A stretch of 64,000 nt of DNA from Arctopsyche grandis (lineage: Eukaryota; Arthropoda; Insecta; Trichoptera; Hydropsychidae): the NCBI RefSeq assembly GCF_051622035.1, contig NC_135355.1, positions 36,437,986 to 36,501,985 on the forward strand. The letters are read 5' to 3'. Both the position numbers and the translations under genes were made by a program. The notes beneath the pieces were generated by a model. The model saw only the letters and a list, made by a program, of their open reading frames with translations. It was not told the DNA's origin and did not search any database. Within the stretch, counting starts at the first letter, position 1. Each line of letters starts with the position of its first letter. Shown here one piece after another: positions 34,606 to 46,852 of this stretch.

Positions 34606-34679
34606 TTCCGAACCAACCGCAACACACATATACCGATATTATATTTAAATACTAATGGCATAATATTATTTTATTTTAT

Positions 34680-35110
34680 TTTTACATAGATATATATGTA
34701 CAAAGAAGGCCTAACAGGTAAACCCCAATGCACGTTCCTAGACAATTAATTACAAATATTGTAACATTTTTAATTACATAAATCGCTATATTTAGAGAGG
34801 CTGAAGCTCACGAAATTAACAATTAATTGATTAAATGAATTAATCCATAGAGACATCTATGGATTTATACCTGTACATAAATTTTGACACATTATAAATA
34901 AATCAAATTCAGATATTTGTGACATAGCGGGTAGGATGATTTTTGCGAACCTAATGGAGGAATTGTTTCTACAATGAAATCAGATTGGCAAACTCTGATA
35001 GGAAACGATCGACTTGGAGTCACAAATATCCAAGTCTGACCAGCAGTATTAAAGATTAGCACGGGAAACATAAACGGTGCTAGTAAAGCTAATATAATTA
35101 TAATATAAGC
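34680..35110 (-). repeat. SINE copy, minus strand
   Basis: Minus reading: body GTCGATCGTTTCCTATCAGA and TTTGCCAATCTG, CATAGATGTCTCTATGG, then the snap-back GGAACGTGCATTGGGG...AGGCCTTCTTTG, ending in AAAATAAAATAA. The head is largely degraded near 35050-35110. Confidence 0.7.
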
Positions 35111-36005
35111 TAATATAATAAAGCTAATACTATGGCCATTAACACGATTATTTAATGTGTTTTATTTCATTTTAAAATTATATACCTCTAAAAAAATCCC
35201 ATACATAGTTCTGAACGTACAGAGTAATATGTAGAAATGCTATTTTACAAAGACTCATTTTTTTCTTCATTGTCATTATCTTTTACATTTGATTTGTGAA
35301 CGTCATCGGAATTAATAATATGTTCATTTATTACGACAATTTATAAATAATACATTCTTCCTTTACATAATTTGACGCGATACTGTCAACAAGTCAACTA
35401 ATTATTCTAGTTACGTACTTACATATATGTACATGTGAGAGATAATCTCGGATTTAAAGCCAACATTTTTTCACGGCTAATGTTTTACGAATGGGTGTAG
35501 TTCTATGTCAAAATGTTTCATTCGAAAACCGTACGCATATATTTCTTTTGAACCTAACAATAGAATTTAGATACAGTTATTTTACTCTCGCTGTATTGCC
35601 TTATTCAATACGACATAATATGCATTTGAATTGTATCAATTCATGAATTCGATATGCTAGAACCCTATGAATGATTCATGGAATGCTTACCTAACAAAAA
35701 AACGTTATATTTTACAGAACAGAACTCACGAGGTGGCGCCTACTTGTCAACGAATTAAAAACAGAAATTGACGAAGTAAAACTTCTTTATTGACAGTGAA
35801 TTGCTTTGATGTGACTAAACGTGTCGTGGAAATTTGCAATGCTGAAACACTGCACGAAACAAAGGTCGAAATTGGTGCATAAGTAGCAGATTTTGCGTAA
35901 AGAAGTTTTGGAGTGGGTATTATAAATTTATCCGGTTCAAATCTTATAATCAATTTCTGAAAAAAATCTTGAAATTATACCGAAAAAACTGTATAAAACT
36001 GATAA
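35111..36005. other. Intergenic, nothing recognised
   Basis: AT-rich sequence without a supported gene or named repeat. Confidence 0.5.
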
Positions 36006-36180
36006 TCATATATATAATATCGCTATTCTGAATATATATACTATTTACTACCAATGTTTCTTCTAGGCAAGTCTATGAGCATTTATTTTAGTTAATTAAT
36101 TAATTTTTCTATTGTTTATATGAAGGTAGGAAAATTTCATATTAAACAATTAAATATAAATATTAAATTAAATGAATAAA
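36006..36180 (+). mobile_element. Helitron-like H2 fragment, 5' part
   Basis: Begins TCATATATATAATATCGCTA, skips the middle of the family and continues with CTACCAATGTTTCTTCTAGG and TTAATTAATTAATTTTTCTA. The 3' hairpin and CTAG are absent. Confidence 0.6.
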
Positions 36181-36469
36181 ACCAACTTTAATGATATTTA
36201 ATTAAACTTTAACTTTAATTTCATTTATTTAATTAAATGAAAAAACCAACTCTAACTTAACCTAACCTTACCTAACAAGTGTTGGCTGCTAAGATATTGC
36301 AATGTGTTTGGATGGATATTACAATGTGTGGACCATGAGAAGAGTGGGAATGGACAGGAGCGGGGCGACGCGCTATCATCCAACTGTCAAAAATTATAAT
36401 TTCACTGATAGGGGCCAGTGAAAATGTAATGGGACATGATTTCACTGAACTATACCCAGTGAAAATGTG

Positions 36470-36640
36470 GTTCAGTCATTATTAGTCACAAAGCGCTCGA
36501 AAAGTCCATCATACTAACGATAACTATCATACTAACGAGAACTCGAGTGCCAAATATTCCGTATTCGTGATTTTCATGGCAAAAATTGTCTTTTGAGTGA
36601 TCGCAATGTGACTAATAATCCAATTACCGAAAATGTGACT
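36470..36640. repeat. Interspersed repeat, ATACTAACGATA family, copy 1
   Basis: Shares ATCATACTAACGA (twice), GTGCCAAATATTCCGTATTC, TTCATGGCAAAAATTGTC and CGCAATGTGACTAATAATCC with 48640-48836 (inverted) and in part with 59650-59815. The ends ATTATTAGTCAC and GTGACTAATAAT are inverted partners, so it is probably a MITE. Confidence 0.6.
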
Positions 36641-36899
36641 GGTTATATGGGGCTCATTTGACGTTTGATTTTCCGGGCTGACGGCGATGATATGATGATT
36701 GATAACTGGCTTACCTCGATAAAATAAACGAATTTTTGTTATTAATCCACAAGAATAGTCGAAATATGATTTTTCCAAGTGGAATTTTATTTAATTCTCA
36801 TATAAAGATAATTTAATATATTATCCCTATTAATTCAATTCGGATTCGTGTAAATACGAGTAAACACTAGTAAGAGCTTTTTGTTCGAAATTTTACCGA

Positions 36900-37359
36900 T
36901 TTAAAGTTCATCACACATCCAATTAACCCTTTTAAACGAAATAAAAAATACTGTGGCCAGAACACTATCCTAATAAACATGTTTCAATAGAAAATACTCA
37001 ATATAATATAGTATTAACAGTGGGAAAAAATCCCAAATGAAAATACGTAATTTTGATTTTTGATTTGAACTGGACGACTACTTAGAGAGATTTGAAAGCT
37101 AAAAAGTACTACAAATGAAAGATAAAATACCCGACTGTAGATTCCAATATTCAGTTTGAACAGAAAATTAACAGATTTTGAGAAATCGACCAAACAACAC
37201 CAAGATATAGAAAAATCGCGCGATTTAAAAAACACATATACATATCTCCGAATCTCGAGCCAATCAACACTTTTTATTACCAGATTCGTGTTCACTGGGC
37301 AATAGATCTATAAGAAAAGTCATATCTCGTCTCTGAAACATTTTTCGTGTCGAACAGTG
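36900..37359 (-). mobile_element. Long-TIR DNA element, copy 2, one-sided
   Basis: Minus reading starts CACTGTTCGACACGAAAAAT and follows 27213-27889 through GGCTCGAGATTCGGAGATAT and AAATCTCTCTAAGTAGTCGT. It ends in the interior near AAAGGGTTAATTGGATG. The second terminal repeat is missing. Confidence 0.65.
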
Positions 37360-37984
37360 TTATTTTACAACCGTGCCAAAAATATTATTCCTTTTATAAA
37401 AGCGTAAGTAAGTATGTGGCTGATAAACTGTACGTTTTATGAGCTACTCATAATCATTTAAAAAAAAGTTTAGACATTGGCCTGAGAAGATAACCTACTC
37501 GTGCACAATACAAATTGAATTTATACGAGATGAAACACAATACACAAATTAGACAAGCGTGCAAAAAAAGACGAATGGAACGGTAAGGCCATTTCCGGGA
37601 TGGATATGCAGACGTGACATACAAAATGAACACTTCCATTGTGACCAAGTGTGTTTGTGTGTACACACACACTTGGTTTGGGTACGTATGTTGTATCTAC
37701 ATACATACTTTGAGAAATATGGACTATTTCGATTTAATTCAGTGTAAGCTGTTTCTGTTACCGACACCTCGAAAAGTCTTTACAAACAGTTCCGAGTGGG
37801 TTGGAGAAGAACTAAAATAAACAATGGATACATAATCCAAACACACTCACGTGAACGTAAAGTTCCATTCAATTAAGCTTCATTTTGTTTTTATGCCAAG
37901 ATTTGATTACGACAAGCGTGATTTAATTTCGCAATACAAACAATGGACGCAACTACTTGTGCATTTAATGCTTGAAATGCGATT

Positions 37985-39545
37985 TTTTTTACTTTATCTA
38001 TGTGCGTAGTAACAATAGATGAAGTTTTGTGATTTTGATTGATTCGAACTCAGAATCGATCACTGATCACGTTTTCATAATCTAGATAAAATGTGTGTGT
38101 GTGTGTCTGTGTATTTTGGGGATTTTTTGAACACCGTTAGTCCAAACCCCACAGGTTTGCTAGAAATGGTATTTTGACTGTTTGAATTTCAGCATGTACG
38201 AAAGACGAGATATTCATGGGGTTGCGCAGATGGCATTTCGATGTACATTGATGATTGGCAATTTTTAAAATTGAGTTGGATCTTTCTGGCAAGTTTAAAA
38301 TGGCAAAAGTATGAAATGAACATGCAGTGAAATGAGCATGCGGCCATCTTATGTATTTGTCTGGAAATGGTACCTTCCCTTTTAGGTGTCCTCTTTTTTT
38401 AAGGTTTGAATTCAATTATGTATGTCCCAAACCACTAACAGAATCAGACTGAATTTTGTAACTGAATGTAATAGAAGTTATAAATTTTATACCTTAATAT
38501 GTCTATACCCTTCAGGTATAAACACAGATTACCTAAACACAATCTGCTTTAGGTCATCGACTTTAGACAGTCTTTAATTAATATTATGTATTAGATGTAT
38601 TATGAACATTTATAAGGATTGTAAATAGGTTTTTGAGCTCTTTTTCCTATTATGCTGTAGATTAACATTAGAATAATATAATACTATGATTACTAACCAA
38701 ATTCAATTAAATTGTAAACTAGAAAATGATCAGTAGATCAGTAGCTATTAAAATAGATATAAGATGTATTGTGAACATAATTTCGTAATAATAAAAAGCA
38801 TTTAAAAATCAAATACCTTAATATTTATCGGTGGTACTTTAACTCTAGAGGATCGAGGTTTTTCAATGTTTTTATCGGAAACCTTTCGGCGTATTAAACT
38901 GAGATTTCATATCTATAAGTTTAATACCAAGTTATATATAAAATTTGGTGAGCACTTGTCAACCGGAAGTGGCAGTTTACTCTTGTTCGATTTTTCTTTC
39001 ACTATTTTTTGGACCCTTCAAACATTTGTGACATTCAAGTATAATTTTTGTATCATTGTGATAAAAATAAAAAAAAAAATCATCAAATTTAATCAACAGG
39101 AAGTGGGATTTTTCCCCTTGTTGTCAAAAATGTCAAAGATGTCAAAGAGGAAAAAAAGTCAAAAATGTTATGACCACACGATTTTTTCCACACCACTGAA
39201 CGTGAACGTACCAAGAAAATTTATATTCGTTTTCTTTATGTACTAACTTAGAGTTGATAGGGTTTTGGTCAGAATTCGTCAGCCGGAAGTAGTAATTTGT
39301 TTTAAACAATATTTCAATATTTTATTTTTACCTGTTGAACTATTTATATCTTCTTGATATTTTATTTTTATAATATTTATAGTAATTTTAAGTAATAAAA
39401 AAAATTGAACAAAATCCGACAACCGGAAGTAGAACTTTTGTCTTGTGTAAGCTTCCATAAATTTGCGTTCAATTTGTATCGAAAATGCTTTTATTATCAT
39501 ATTTTAACCTTTTAAATTATTTTATCTTCATGATATTTAATGTGT
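37985..39545 (-). repeat. ACTTCCGG-rich repeat, copy 3 (rearranged)
   Basis: Starts with ACTTTATCTATGTGCGTAG and CAGAATCGATCACTGATCAC as in copies 1 and 2, with a (GT)n stretch at 38093-38107. It then has blocks holding CCGGAAGTRGNA at about 38964, 39283 and 39424. A segment at 38140-38380 is foreign to the other copies, so this is a composite. No intact coding region. Confidence 0.55.
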
Positions 39546-39892
39546 ATTATATATGTATGTATAGTGATTTTTAGTAATAAAAAAATTACATTCACTCGTA
39601 GTAACGAGATAAATTTAGTGCAATTATTTTTAGGTATTAATTTCATTTTTCAATAGAACCGCCAAGCAAAACGCACCAAACGAAATAGATCGTTGACGCA
39701 CCAGGCTTGGCGCGGAAAATTGTAAATCTATTGTCCTACCATATGTTTTATCAGTGTAGAATACGCACAACTTCTTGAATGTTGATATAAATTTATTAAT
39801 TTTGATCGAAAGGACGAGCTGCCCCTGTTTTGGATATAATATTCATATGACGTCTAATTAGAGTCAATATACATACATACACACCTGCATAT

Positions 39893-40358
39893 ATTAGCCA
39901 GAAGTATGCTTTAATGGTAGCGTGTATGTTTAGCACCAAGTGATCAGTGGGTTCGATCTACCATACTGCTGGTTAGATTTGGGGGTATTTGTGTATTCCA
40001 AATCGATCGTTTCTTATTCGAGTTTGCCAATTTTATCTGATCATTGTTGAAACGGTTCCTCAAAATTGGCAAAAAATCATCTTTCCTGTTGTCAAAAATC
40101 TTCTGTATTTATTGTGTGTATAATTTGTAAAAATTATGTACAAAATCTAAATCCATAGATGTCTCAATGGATTAATTCTGTAATTAATTAATTGATTAAT
40201 TGTTATTTCGTGTTCTTCAGCTTCTGGAAATACAGTGATTTATGTAATAATAAAATGCTGCATTGTTTGTAATTAATTGTCCAGGAAGACGCATTTGGGT
40301 CTTCCTGTCAAGCCTTCCTAGTATTATATATATTTATGTAAAAATAAAATAAAATATG
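39893..40358 (+). repeat. Full-length SINE, plus strand
   Basis: Head GCCAGAAGTATGCTTTAATGGTAGCGTGTATG with B box GGGTTCGATCTACC (about 39950). Then AATCGATCGTTTCTTATTCG, TTTGCCAATTTTATCTGATC, GAAACGGTTCCTC, CATAGATGTCTCAATGG, the snap-back GGAAGACGCATTTGGG...CCTTCCTAG and an AAATAAAATAAAAT tail. This is the cleanest copy for a family consensus. Confidence 0.8.
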
Positions 40359-40861
40359 GACAAGGTTTGATTTTAACTCATATTACTAGAAGACTGCGTG
40401 TTTAAAATCGCCTTTATATTATATGGAAAAGTTTTTAATACTGTAATGTAATCGATTTGAAGATGTCCTAAAAAATAAATGTCTTGAGAAGGACTATTCT
40501 CCAGTGGTTACTAAAAGAAAGTTAGTCGCTTTCTACCGCATTCACATCACATACTCAAAGACACAACACTCCAAAGTTCAATGTTATTTAATTGATTGAA
40601 TTTGAAATCCTAGTTTTAGGTGTAGATAACTTTTTATTTTTTATTATTTTTGCATCTTAGTCATGTATTTCCTATCTATTTATAGATTTTACTTGCTTTT
40701 CAGAATTTTCCAAACGGCATACAATCAACTGTTAATTGATCAAACTCTCAATCAATTAACTAAAAACTAAAAAAAAAACAATTTAGATAACAAATTATGT
40801 ACATAGCCAAATTATTAGCCTAGGAATTGAAGATATCAAAATTGATCAAAATTCTACATCT
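40359..40861. other. Intergenic, nothing recognised
   Basis: AT-rich; no gene or named repeat. Confidence 0.5.
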
Positions 40862-41390
40862 TTAAGAGGGCTGTATACCCGAAACCTTAATTTTGTTACC
40901 GTTCCTTTCTTCGATATATATATTGAGTGTATGTATATATTGAGTGAATGCGACAATATATATCAATATATATATTGAGTGAATGCGACAGTTGCGCTTC
41001 GACCAGATAAAACGTATTTTAAATTGACAAAATCGAGGTTTCGTATTCTACTATTTTCTCCTCCAAAACTGGACCAATTTTTAAAAAAATTTCATCATCG
41101 GTATGAGAAAGATACTTTCTGTGCATCTATCGGCGTATTTTTTTTAAAATCAACCGTTAAATAAGCACGCTGGACTCGTTTCGTGGTTGTAAAAAAGAGG
41201 CGATTTTATAGATGTTTGGCGGCTCCTAGCTCCTATAAAAAATAATTAATCAAAAAAATAAAACGATAGATGCACCCCAATGGTGGATATCCATAGCATA
41301 TAAAAAAATAATTTCTCTAGTGCCATAATTGAGGAAGGGAGAAGTATAGTACGTTTGTATGGACAAGGTGCTGCTGTCCAGCCCTCTTAA
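40862..41390 (+). mobile_element. TTAA-flanked MITE (piggyBac-like), copy 1
   Basis: Flanked by TTAA at 40862-40865 and 41387-41390. The ends TTAAGAGGGCTGTATACCC and CTGTCCAGCCCTCTTAA are inverted partners. TTAA duplication is the hallmark of piggyBac-type transposition. The interior has ATATATTGAGTGAATGCGACA repeats, a run of about 60 open codons without homology, and CCCCAATGGTGGATATCCAT. Other copies are at 44319-44847, 44935-45177 and 58951-59465. Confidence 0.75.
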
Positions 41391-42188
41391 GCTATTGTAT
41401 TTGATCTGAACATTGGATCTGTATTTCAATATCGGAAACAGCATGCTTGTATTTGGCTCATAGTAACAAAATATTTGGAGACGTCTGGCTTACAATTTAC
41501 ATATTGCAGTCTTAAATAAGTTGATTTTAAAATAATAACATGGAACTCGCAAATAAACGTAATGAAAACATCCTTGTACTCGTATTCAACTAATCACGCA
41601 TAATTTGAATCGTTACTATGATTCATGTTGCTCATTTGAATGCATAATTCAATTTGTTACGGGCTTTGAACAACAATGTAATTGATAGCGAGTAATTAAT
41701 CACAAAGGAAGAAATTACAGAAAAAAAGTCAACGAATTTATCTGAACGGAAGTTGAGTCAAACATACTGTCGATATATACATATGTATATATGTAAATAC
41801 CTGGGCAGTTGCATCAGAGATGCATACGTATGCTTTATCAGTGGATTTGAATGCATTCGGTTGCATCATGAACAATTTGGTTTTATTTACATATTTTAGA
41901 ATTACTGTTAGAATGTAAAAACTTGAATCCTAATAATGGCTGCATTGAATGAGATTTGTGTCAAATTTCAACAATCTAAATTGTATATAGTTCTTGCTTA
42001 TGAATAATAATTTTTATTTTTATTTATCGACTATGCTTGTCACATTTATAGTGTTTTCTTTACTCATTTACGAAGGAACTGCGGAGCTTCAAATCATTGC
42101 ATTGGTCAATGATGGAGAAGGTTTTTAAATATTATAAAATGATTTATCATTTAAATAATTTAAATTTTAATGAAATTTATTATATAAA
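41391..42188. other. Intergenic, nothing recognised
   Basis: AT-rich; no gene or named repeat. Confidence 0.5.
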
Positions 42189-42652
42189 TAGTGTTGTACC
42201 CGATGAAATATCATCGCATGGGTGTTGGCATATTAAGTTATTAAATACAAAAAATAAAAGTAATGTGTCGGTCCTGTTTTTTCAAATACATTTTAAATAT
42301 ATTTATATTTAATTGTTTTGTATGAAAAAAAAATAGTAAAAACTATCTGATTATTACCTATATATAATCAATATAAAACGCCAATAGAAAAAATTAATTA
42401 ATTAAATAAATTTTCAATAGATGGCGATAAATGCTCAGAGACTTGGTAGCAAACCGAATATATATAAGATTTTTTCTTTTGTATTTAATTCGTATATGTT
42501 TTGGCAGTGGTTTAGCTGTGACATGCATATGTATGTCGAATCGAAACGACTATTATAGTACGGCGAGCGTTATCTCAGACAGAACAACAGAGCGTTATCC
42601 CAGACAAGCAAACACACAGAGTACCGATATTTGGAATTTATTATATGTATAA
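42189..42652 (-). mobile_element. Helitron-like element, family H2
   Basis: In plus orientation it starts GTGTTGTACCCGATGAAATA with the inverted hairpin TATCATCGCATGGG and proceeds through CGCCAATAG/ATGGCGATAAATGCTCAGAG and GTCGAATCGAAACGACTATT. The terminal CTAG is decayed to ATAG. It lies 154 bp from an oppositely oriented copy (42806-43287). Confidence 0.6.
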
Positions 42653-42805
42653 TAAATTTTGACCTAGAGTGTGAACTTATCAAGCTTAGATCATTTTTGG
42701 CTATTTCTATTCCTTCAGCCCTCATTTTCAATGACAATTCAAAATTTGTGATTTTTCAGCACACTGCATATATGTAAAATTATTACTCGAAAATACGATC
42801 ATTTA

Positions 42806-43287
42806 TCATATATATAATATCGCTATTCTGTGTGTCTGTGTAAGATAACGCTTGCCGTACTATAAAAGTCGATTCGATTCGACATATGCACATACATATA
42901 TACGTCACAGTTAAAGCATTGCCAACAAAACGTATATAATATAATACGAACATTATAACAGATCATCAAAAACCTTCTATATATACTGTTTGCTACCAAT
43001 GTTTCCTCTAGACAAATGAGTCTCTGAACATTTAGCGCCATCTATTAAAAAAATATATTGAATTAATTTTTATATTGTTTATATGTAGGTAGGTCGGTAG
43101 TTTATACCTTTTTTTATACTAAACAATAAAATACATATTAAATTAAATATATTCAAAAGGTATATGAAAAAAATACGACCAGGTGCGGATCAAACACTGG
43201 ACCGACACATTTATTTTAATATGTTTTTAATTAATAGCTTAATATGCCATAAACCATGCTAAGATATTACATCGGGCACAATACTAG
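42806..43287 (+). mobile_element. Helitron-like element, family H2, clean copy
   Basis: Starts TCATATATATAATATCGCTA after an A/T and ends with CATCGGGCACAATACTAG followed by T. Length 482 bp. It shares all internal landmarks of the family: TAAGATAACGCTTGCCGTAC, ATACGTCACAGTTAAAGCAT, TTTGCTACCAATGTTTCCTC, and AGCGCCATCTATT. No Rep/helicase. Confidence 0.75.
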
Positions 43288-43397
43288 TGTACATACATAC
43301 AATAATAGCTTCATTGATAATTGTGATTTAGTCTTCTCCTCCTAGTCGTCTTCAAAAAAGCTTTTGCCAAATTTTGAGTTGTCAGATCTTTCGCAAA

Positions 43398-43770
43398 TCG
43401 ATGCGGTGCAAACGATCGAAAAGCGCCAGACAGACTGAGCCACAGATTAACGACACGTGTACCTTATGCGTGCGCACTGCTCGCACTTACACTAAGCGAA
43501 ATCTACCCGAAGTCCCGACATACCTACCCTGTATACGTTCTGTGCTTCTGATACTTTAGTTCAGAATTTTTCCTTATTAAATTATTAAAAACTCGCCAGA
43601 AAGATCCAGCTCAATTTTAATAATTGCATCTGTGCACATCGAAAGGTTACTCGTCATCTGATGTGCAATTTTTCATTCGTGAAGTCGAGAATTGCGTTTA
43701 AAGCAGCCATCCAGTTAATCTGTGCTTCAATCTGTCTGGCGCTTTTCGATCGTTTGCACCAAACCCATCG
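43398..43770. repeat. Foldback-like element, ~60-bp arms
   Basis: GGTGCAAACGATCGAAAAGC with GCCAGACAGACTGAGCCACA (about 43404-43445) pairs with the inverse at 43714-43770 (TGTGCTTCAATCTGTCTGGC, GCTTTTCGATCGTTTGCACC). Arms of about 60 bp with a few mismatches enclose a unique interior of about 260 bp. No coding signal. Confidence 0.7.
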
Positions 43771-44318
43771 CAAATGAATTTAAACCAATACTGATATTAT
43801 CACAATTTAATTGAGATTTGATCTTATCACCTTCTACATACATACAATATCTCTATCATTGATAATACGGATATTGGATATTTCTGCAAATCATATGCAA
43901 TTAGAAAAACATTAGAACAAAAATCACCACGTACTATTTTCGATTCGTTGAGAAGTGTAAAAAAATGCTATATAATTTTCTATATATAATTATTTACGAT
44001 ATATTGTAGCCTCGTGTCACGTACACAATCAACTTATTAGATATGATAATGACTTTTTCGTTGATAACTATAAAACGAAAATTTTAAATACGTATTCATC
44101 CTCAATCGTAAACTTTGCATATAAATGCGTTTTTATTTCAATGGAAACTTTACTAGACCTATAGCTTTTACTCTTATCCGGCTATAAAAGAGATTTTAAT
44201 GAACAGTTTTTTATTGGATAGACGTCTACTGATAAAAAAAAATTGAGTAAACGTATTTTGTTCAGAGATATTTATTAATAAAAGCTTTTACAATTTATTA
44301 TTATGAAATTGTCATATC
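43771..44318. other. Intergenic, nothing recognised
   Basis: AT-rich; no gene or named repeat. Confidence 0.5.
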
Positions 44319-44847
44319 TTAAGATGGCTGGACACCAGCGCCTTGTCCATACAAACGTATTACACTTCTCCCTTCCTGAATTATGGTATTAGAAAAATTA
44401 TTTTTTAATATGCTATGGATATCCACCATTGGGATGCATCTATCGTTTTATTTTTTTGATTAGTTATTTTTTATAGGAGCTAGGAGCCGCCAAATATCTA
44501 TAAAATCGCCCCTTTTTTACACCCACGAAACGTGTCCAGCGTGCTTATTTAACGGTCGATTTAAAAAAAAATACGCACATAGTTGCACAGAAAATATCTT
44601 TCTCATACCGATGATGAATTTTTTTTAAAAATTGGTCCAGTTTTGGAGGAGAAAATAGTAGAATACGAAACCTCGATTTTGTCGATTTAAAATACGTATT
44701 ATCTGGTCGAAGCGCAACTGTCGCATTCACTCAATATATATATTAATATATATTGTCGCATTCACTCAATATATACATACACTCAATATATATATCGAAG
44801 AAAGGAACGGTAACAAAATTAAGGTTTCGAGTGTACAGCCCTCTTAA
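44319..44847 (-). mobile_element. TTAA-flanked MITE, copy 2
   Basis: TTAA at 44319-44322 and 44844-44847. Inverted copy of 40862-41390 with a close match along its length (GGACACCAGCGCCTTGTCC, TGGATATCCACCATTGGG, TCTGGTCGAAGCGCAACTGT). Confidence 0.75.
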
Positions 44848-44934
44848 TATATGTATACTACAACTTAATACGTACTAAAAATAATTACCTGTCGAGCTTT
44901 TTGAACTGCTTTCGCATAAGAATTAGCCTTTGCA

Positions 44935-45177
44935 TACCGATGATAATTTTTTTTTTAAATTGGTCCAGTTTCGGAGGAGAAAATAGGAAAATACAAAACC
45001 TCGATTTTGTCGATTTAAAATACAATTTATCTGATCGAAGCGCAACTGTCGCATTCACTCAATATATATATATTGATATATATTGTCGCATTCACTCAAT
45101 ATATACATTCACTCAATATATATATCGAAGAAAGGAACGGCAACAAAATTAAGGTTTCGGGTGTATAGCCCTCTTAA
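44935..45177 (-). mobile_element. TTAA MITE, copy 3, one-sided
   Basis: Matches the last 240 bp of copy 2, from ACCGATGATAATTTTTT to CAGCCCTCTTAA (TTAA 45174-45177). The other end is lost. Copies 2 and 3 are tandem in the same orientation. Confidence 0.7.
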
Positions 45178-46354
45178 TATGCAACAAATTCTAATTGAGT
45201 AAATGATTTATTCGTTGAGCACACATTTCATATATGTTATTATTTTAGCACGTAAACCAGCTTTTTTTTAAATGTCACTTGTACCAATCTGGTTTTCAGC
45301 CCGTCATATTACAGTTAGAGAAAAACATATTTTATTGTAGTCATATCAATAAATTCAATTGCTCTCTTCTTACACCAAGCCCTATGTTATAGAATTATGT
45401 CATGCGTCTATTAAAGTGATGAAATTAATCAGCGGTGACAAAATTTTACTGCAATAAAGGGAAGCATTTAAAACAGATTGAGCTTGTCAAGCTTAACAGC
45501 TGTAGGGTGTGGACGGAAGACCACACGAAAGATAGAATGACATGTCACGTGAATTATATGTGCAGGTAGGGCAGGTAGGCTAGTCAAGGCTACAATCGTT
45601 TACCTAAATTCACTTCCCTTCCACAATATGGCCGGTGTGCCCTAATTACACCAAGAGTTTCGCTATTATTAGTGTGTTGCATGTAGTAGGATAATAATAT
45701 ATCATCAAAAATACAGAACTAAAACAGTTTTAAAATAATATTTAGGAAAATCTGTATTTACTTATGCCATATTTTCTTAATGAAAGCTTTTCAAACGAGT
45801 AGTTTTGGTATGAAAAATAATTACAGTACATTTAATCTTCTACATATGAATGATAGGTCATTTTTAAATGCCAATTTCTCAACTCCAAGCAGACCGAGCG
45901 ACCTGGTTGTGGATTCTTGGTCTTGCTAATGAATGCAAGTTTTAGTTTGTGAATACTTGTATCTTTACCACGGATACAAGTCGTAATTGTCCGTCTTCAC
46001 TTACTTTTCAAGCCCCGTTGCCGAAACGTTGTCTCCGGAAATTTCACTCAAATCTTCTGTCCAAGGATGTGAATTGCAATTCGTCCTTATATTTATTTAT
46101 CTACAAGTTTTCAATCGGGCTTTTATTTGTATAAAGCTCATTTGTGCAGGAAAAAGATTAATCCCCTACACATTCATTTTTGCTGAATAAAACAATGTCG
46201 GTTGAAAATTGAACCAGAATTTTATCATCCAATATATAAAGATTCATTCTCAATATAAATCCAATTTTTAATTTATATAGAACCACCAAATTTAGTATAC
46301 CATTTCATTTTGTAGACTGCAAAATTATCTGAATATGTTCCATTTTTATTTTCA
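45178..46354. other. Intergenic, nothing recognised
   Basis: No named repeat or supported gene. Around 45870-46060 the composition is somewhat more balanced, but the open frames carry no recognisable domain. Confidence 0.45.
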
Positions 46355-46620
46355 TAGATATATACCAGAAAGGCCTAACAATTAGACCCTTGTTAGACAA
46401 TTAATTACAAACATTGCAGCATTTTGATTACATAAATCGCTGTATTTCGAGGGGCTGACGAACATGAAATAACAATTAATTAATTAAATGAATTATCTAT
46501 GTATATAGACATGTACATAAATCAAATTTAGATATTTGAGAGCAGTTAAGATGATTTTTGTATTTAATTTGTCAGTAATATTGCAATGATTTAATACTTA
46601 TCAAGGTATTAAAGCACTAA
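46355..46620 (-). repeat. SINE tail fragment, minus strand
   Basis: Minus reading contains the family segment TTTCATGTTCGTCAGCCCCT, ATACAGCGATTTATGTAATC and AGGCCTTTCTGG. The head is missing and the 'TCTATGG' block is degenerate. Confidence 0.55.
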
Positions 46621-46720
46621 ATATCTTTCATGTAAATAATATTATAAATCAAAAGTTGTATCAAAGATTCAGTTAAAGTAAAATCAATCGTCATATAAAA
46701 AAAAAAATAGATAATTTTGA

Positions 46721-46726
46721 TTTATT
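46721..46726 (-). terminator. Poly(A) signal AATAAA for the coiled-coil gene
   Basis: AATAAA on the minus strand, 127 bases downstream of the TAG at 46853-46855. It fits a short 3' UTR; no cleavage site can be proven. Confidence 0.4.
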
Positions 46727-46852
46727 TATACAGAATTAATACAGTGATTCAATAAATACAAAATGGATTTGAATTTTGCATTGATTTTAGATGCGTACAT
46801 ATAATGATTATTTTTAGATAGATAATAATATGATATTAAAACACTATATCGA

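Noticed and set aside
37454-37820. Cluster of five overlapping open frames of 61-72 codons
   Set aside because: Multiple frames on both strands cover the same (GTGT/ACAC)-bearing stretch; none shows a domain or convincing codon use.
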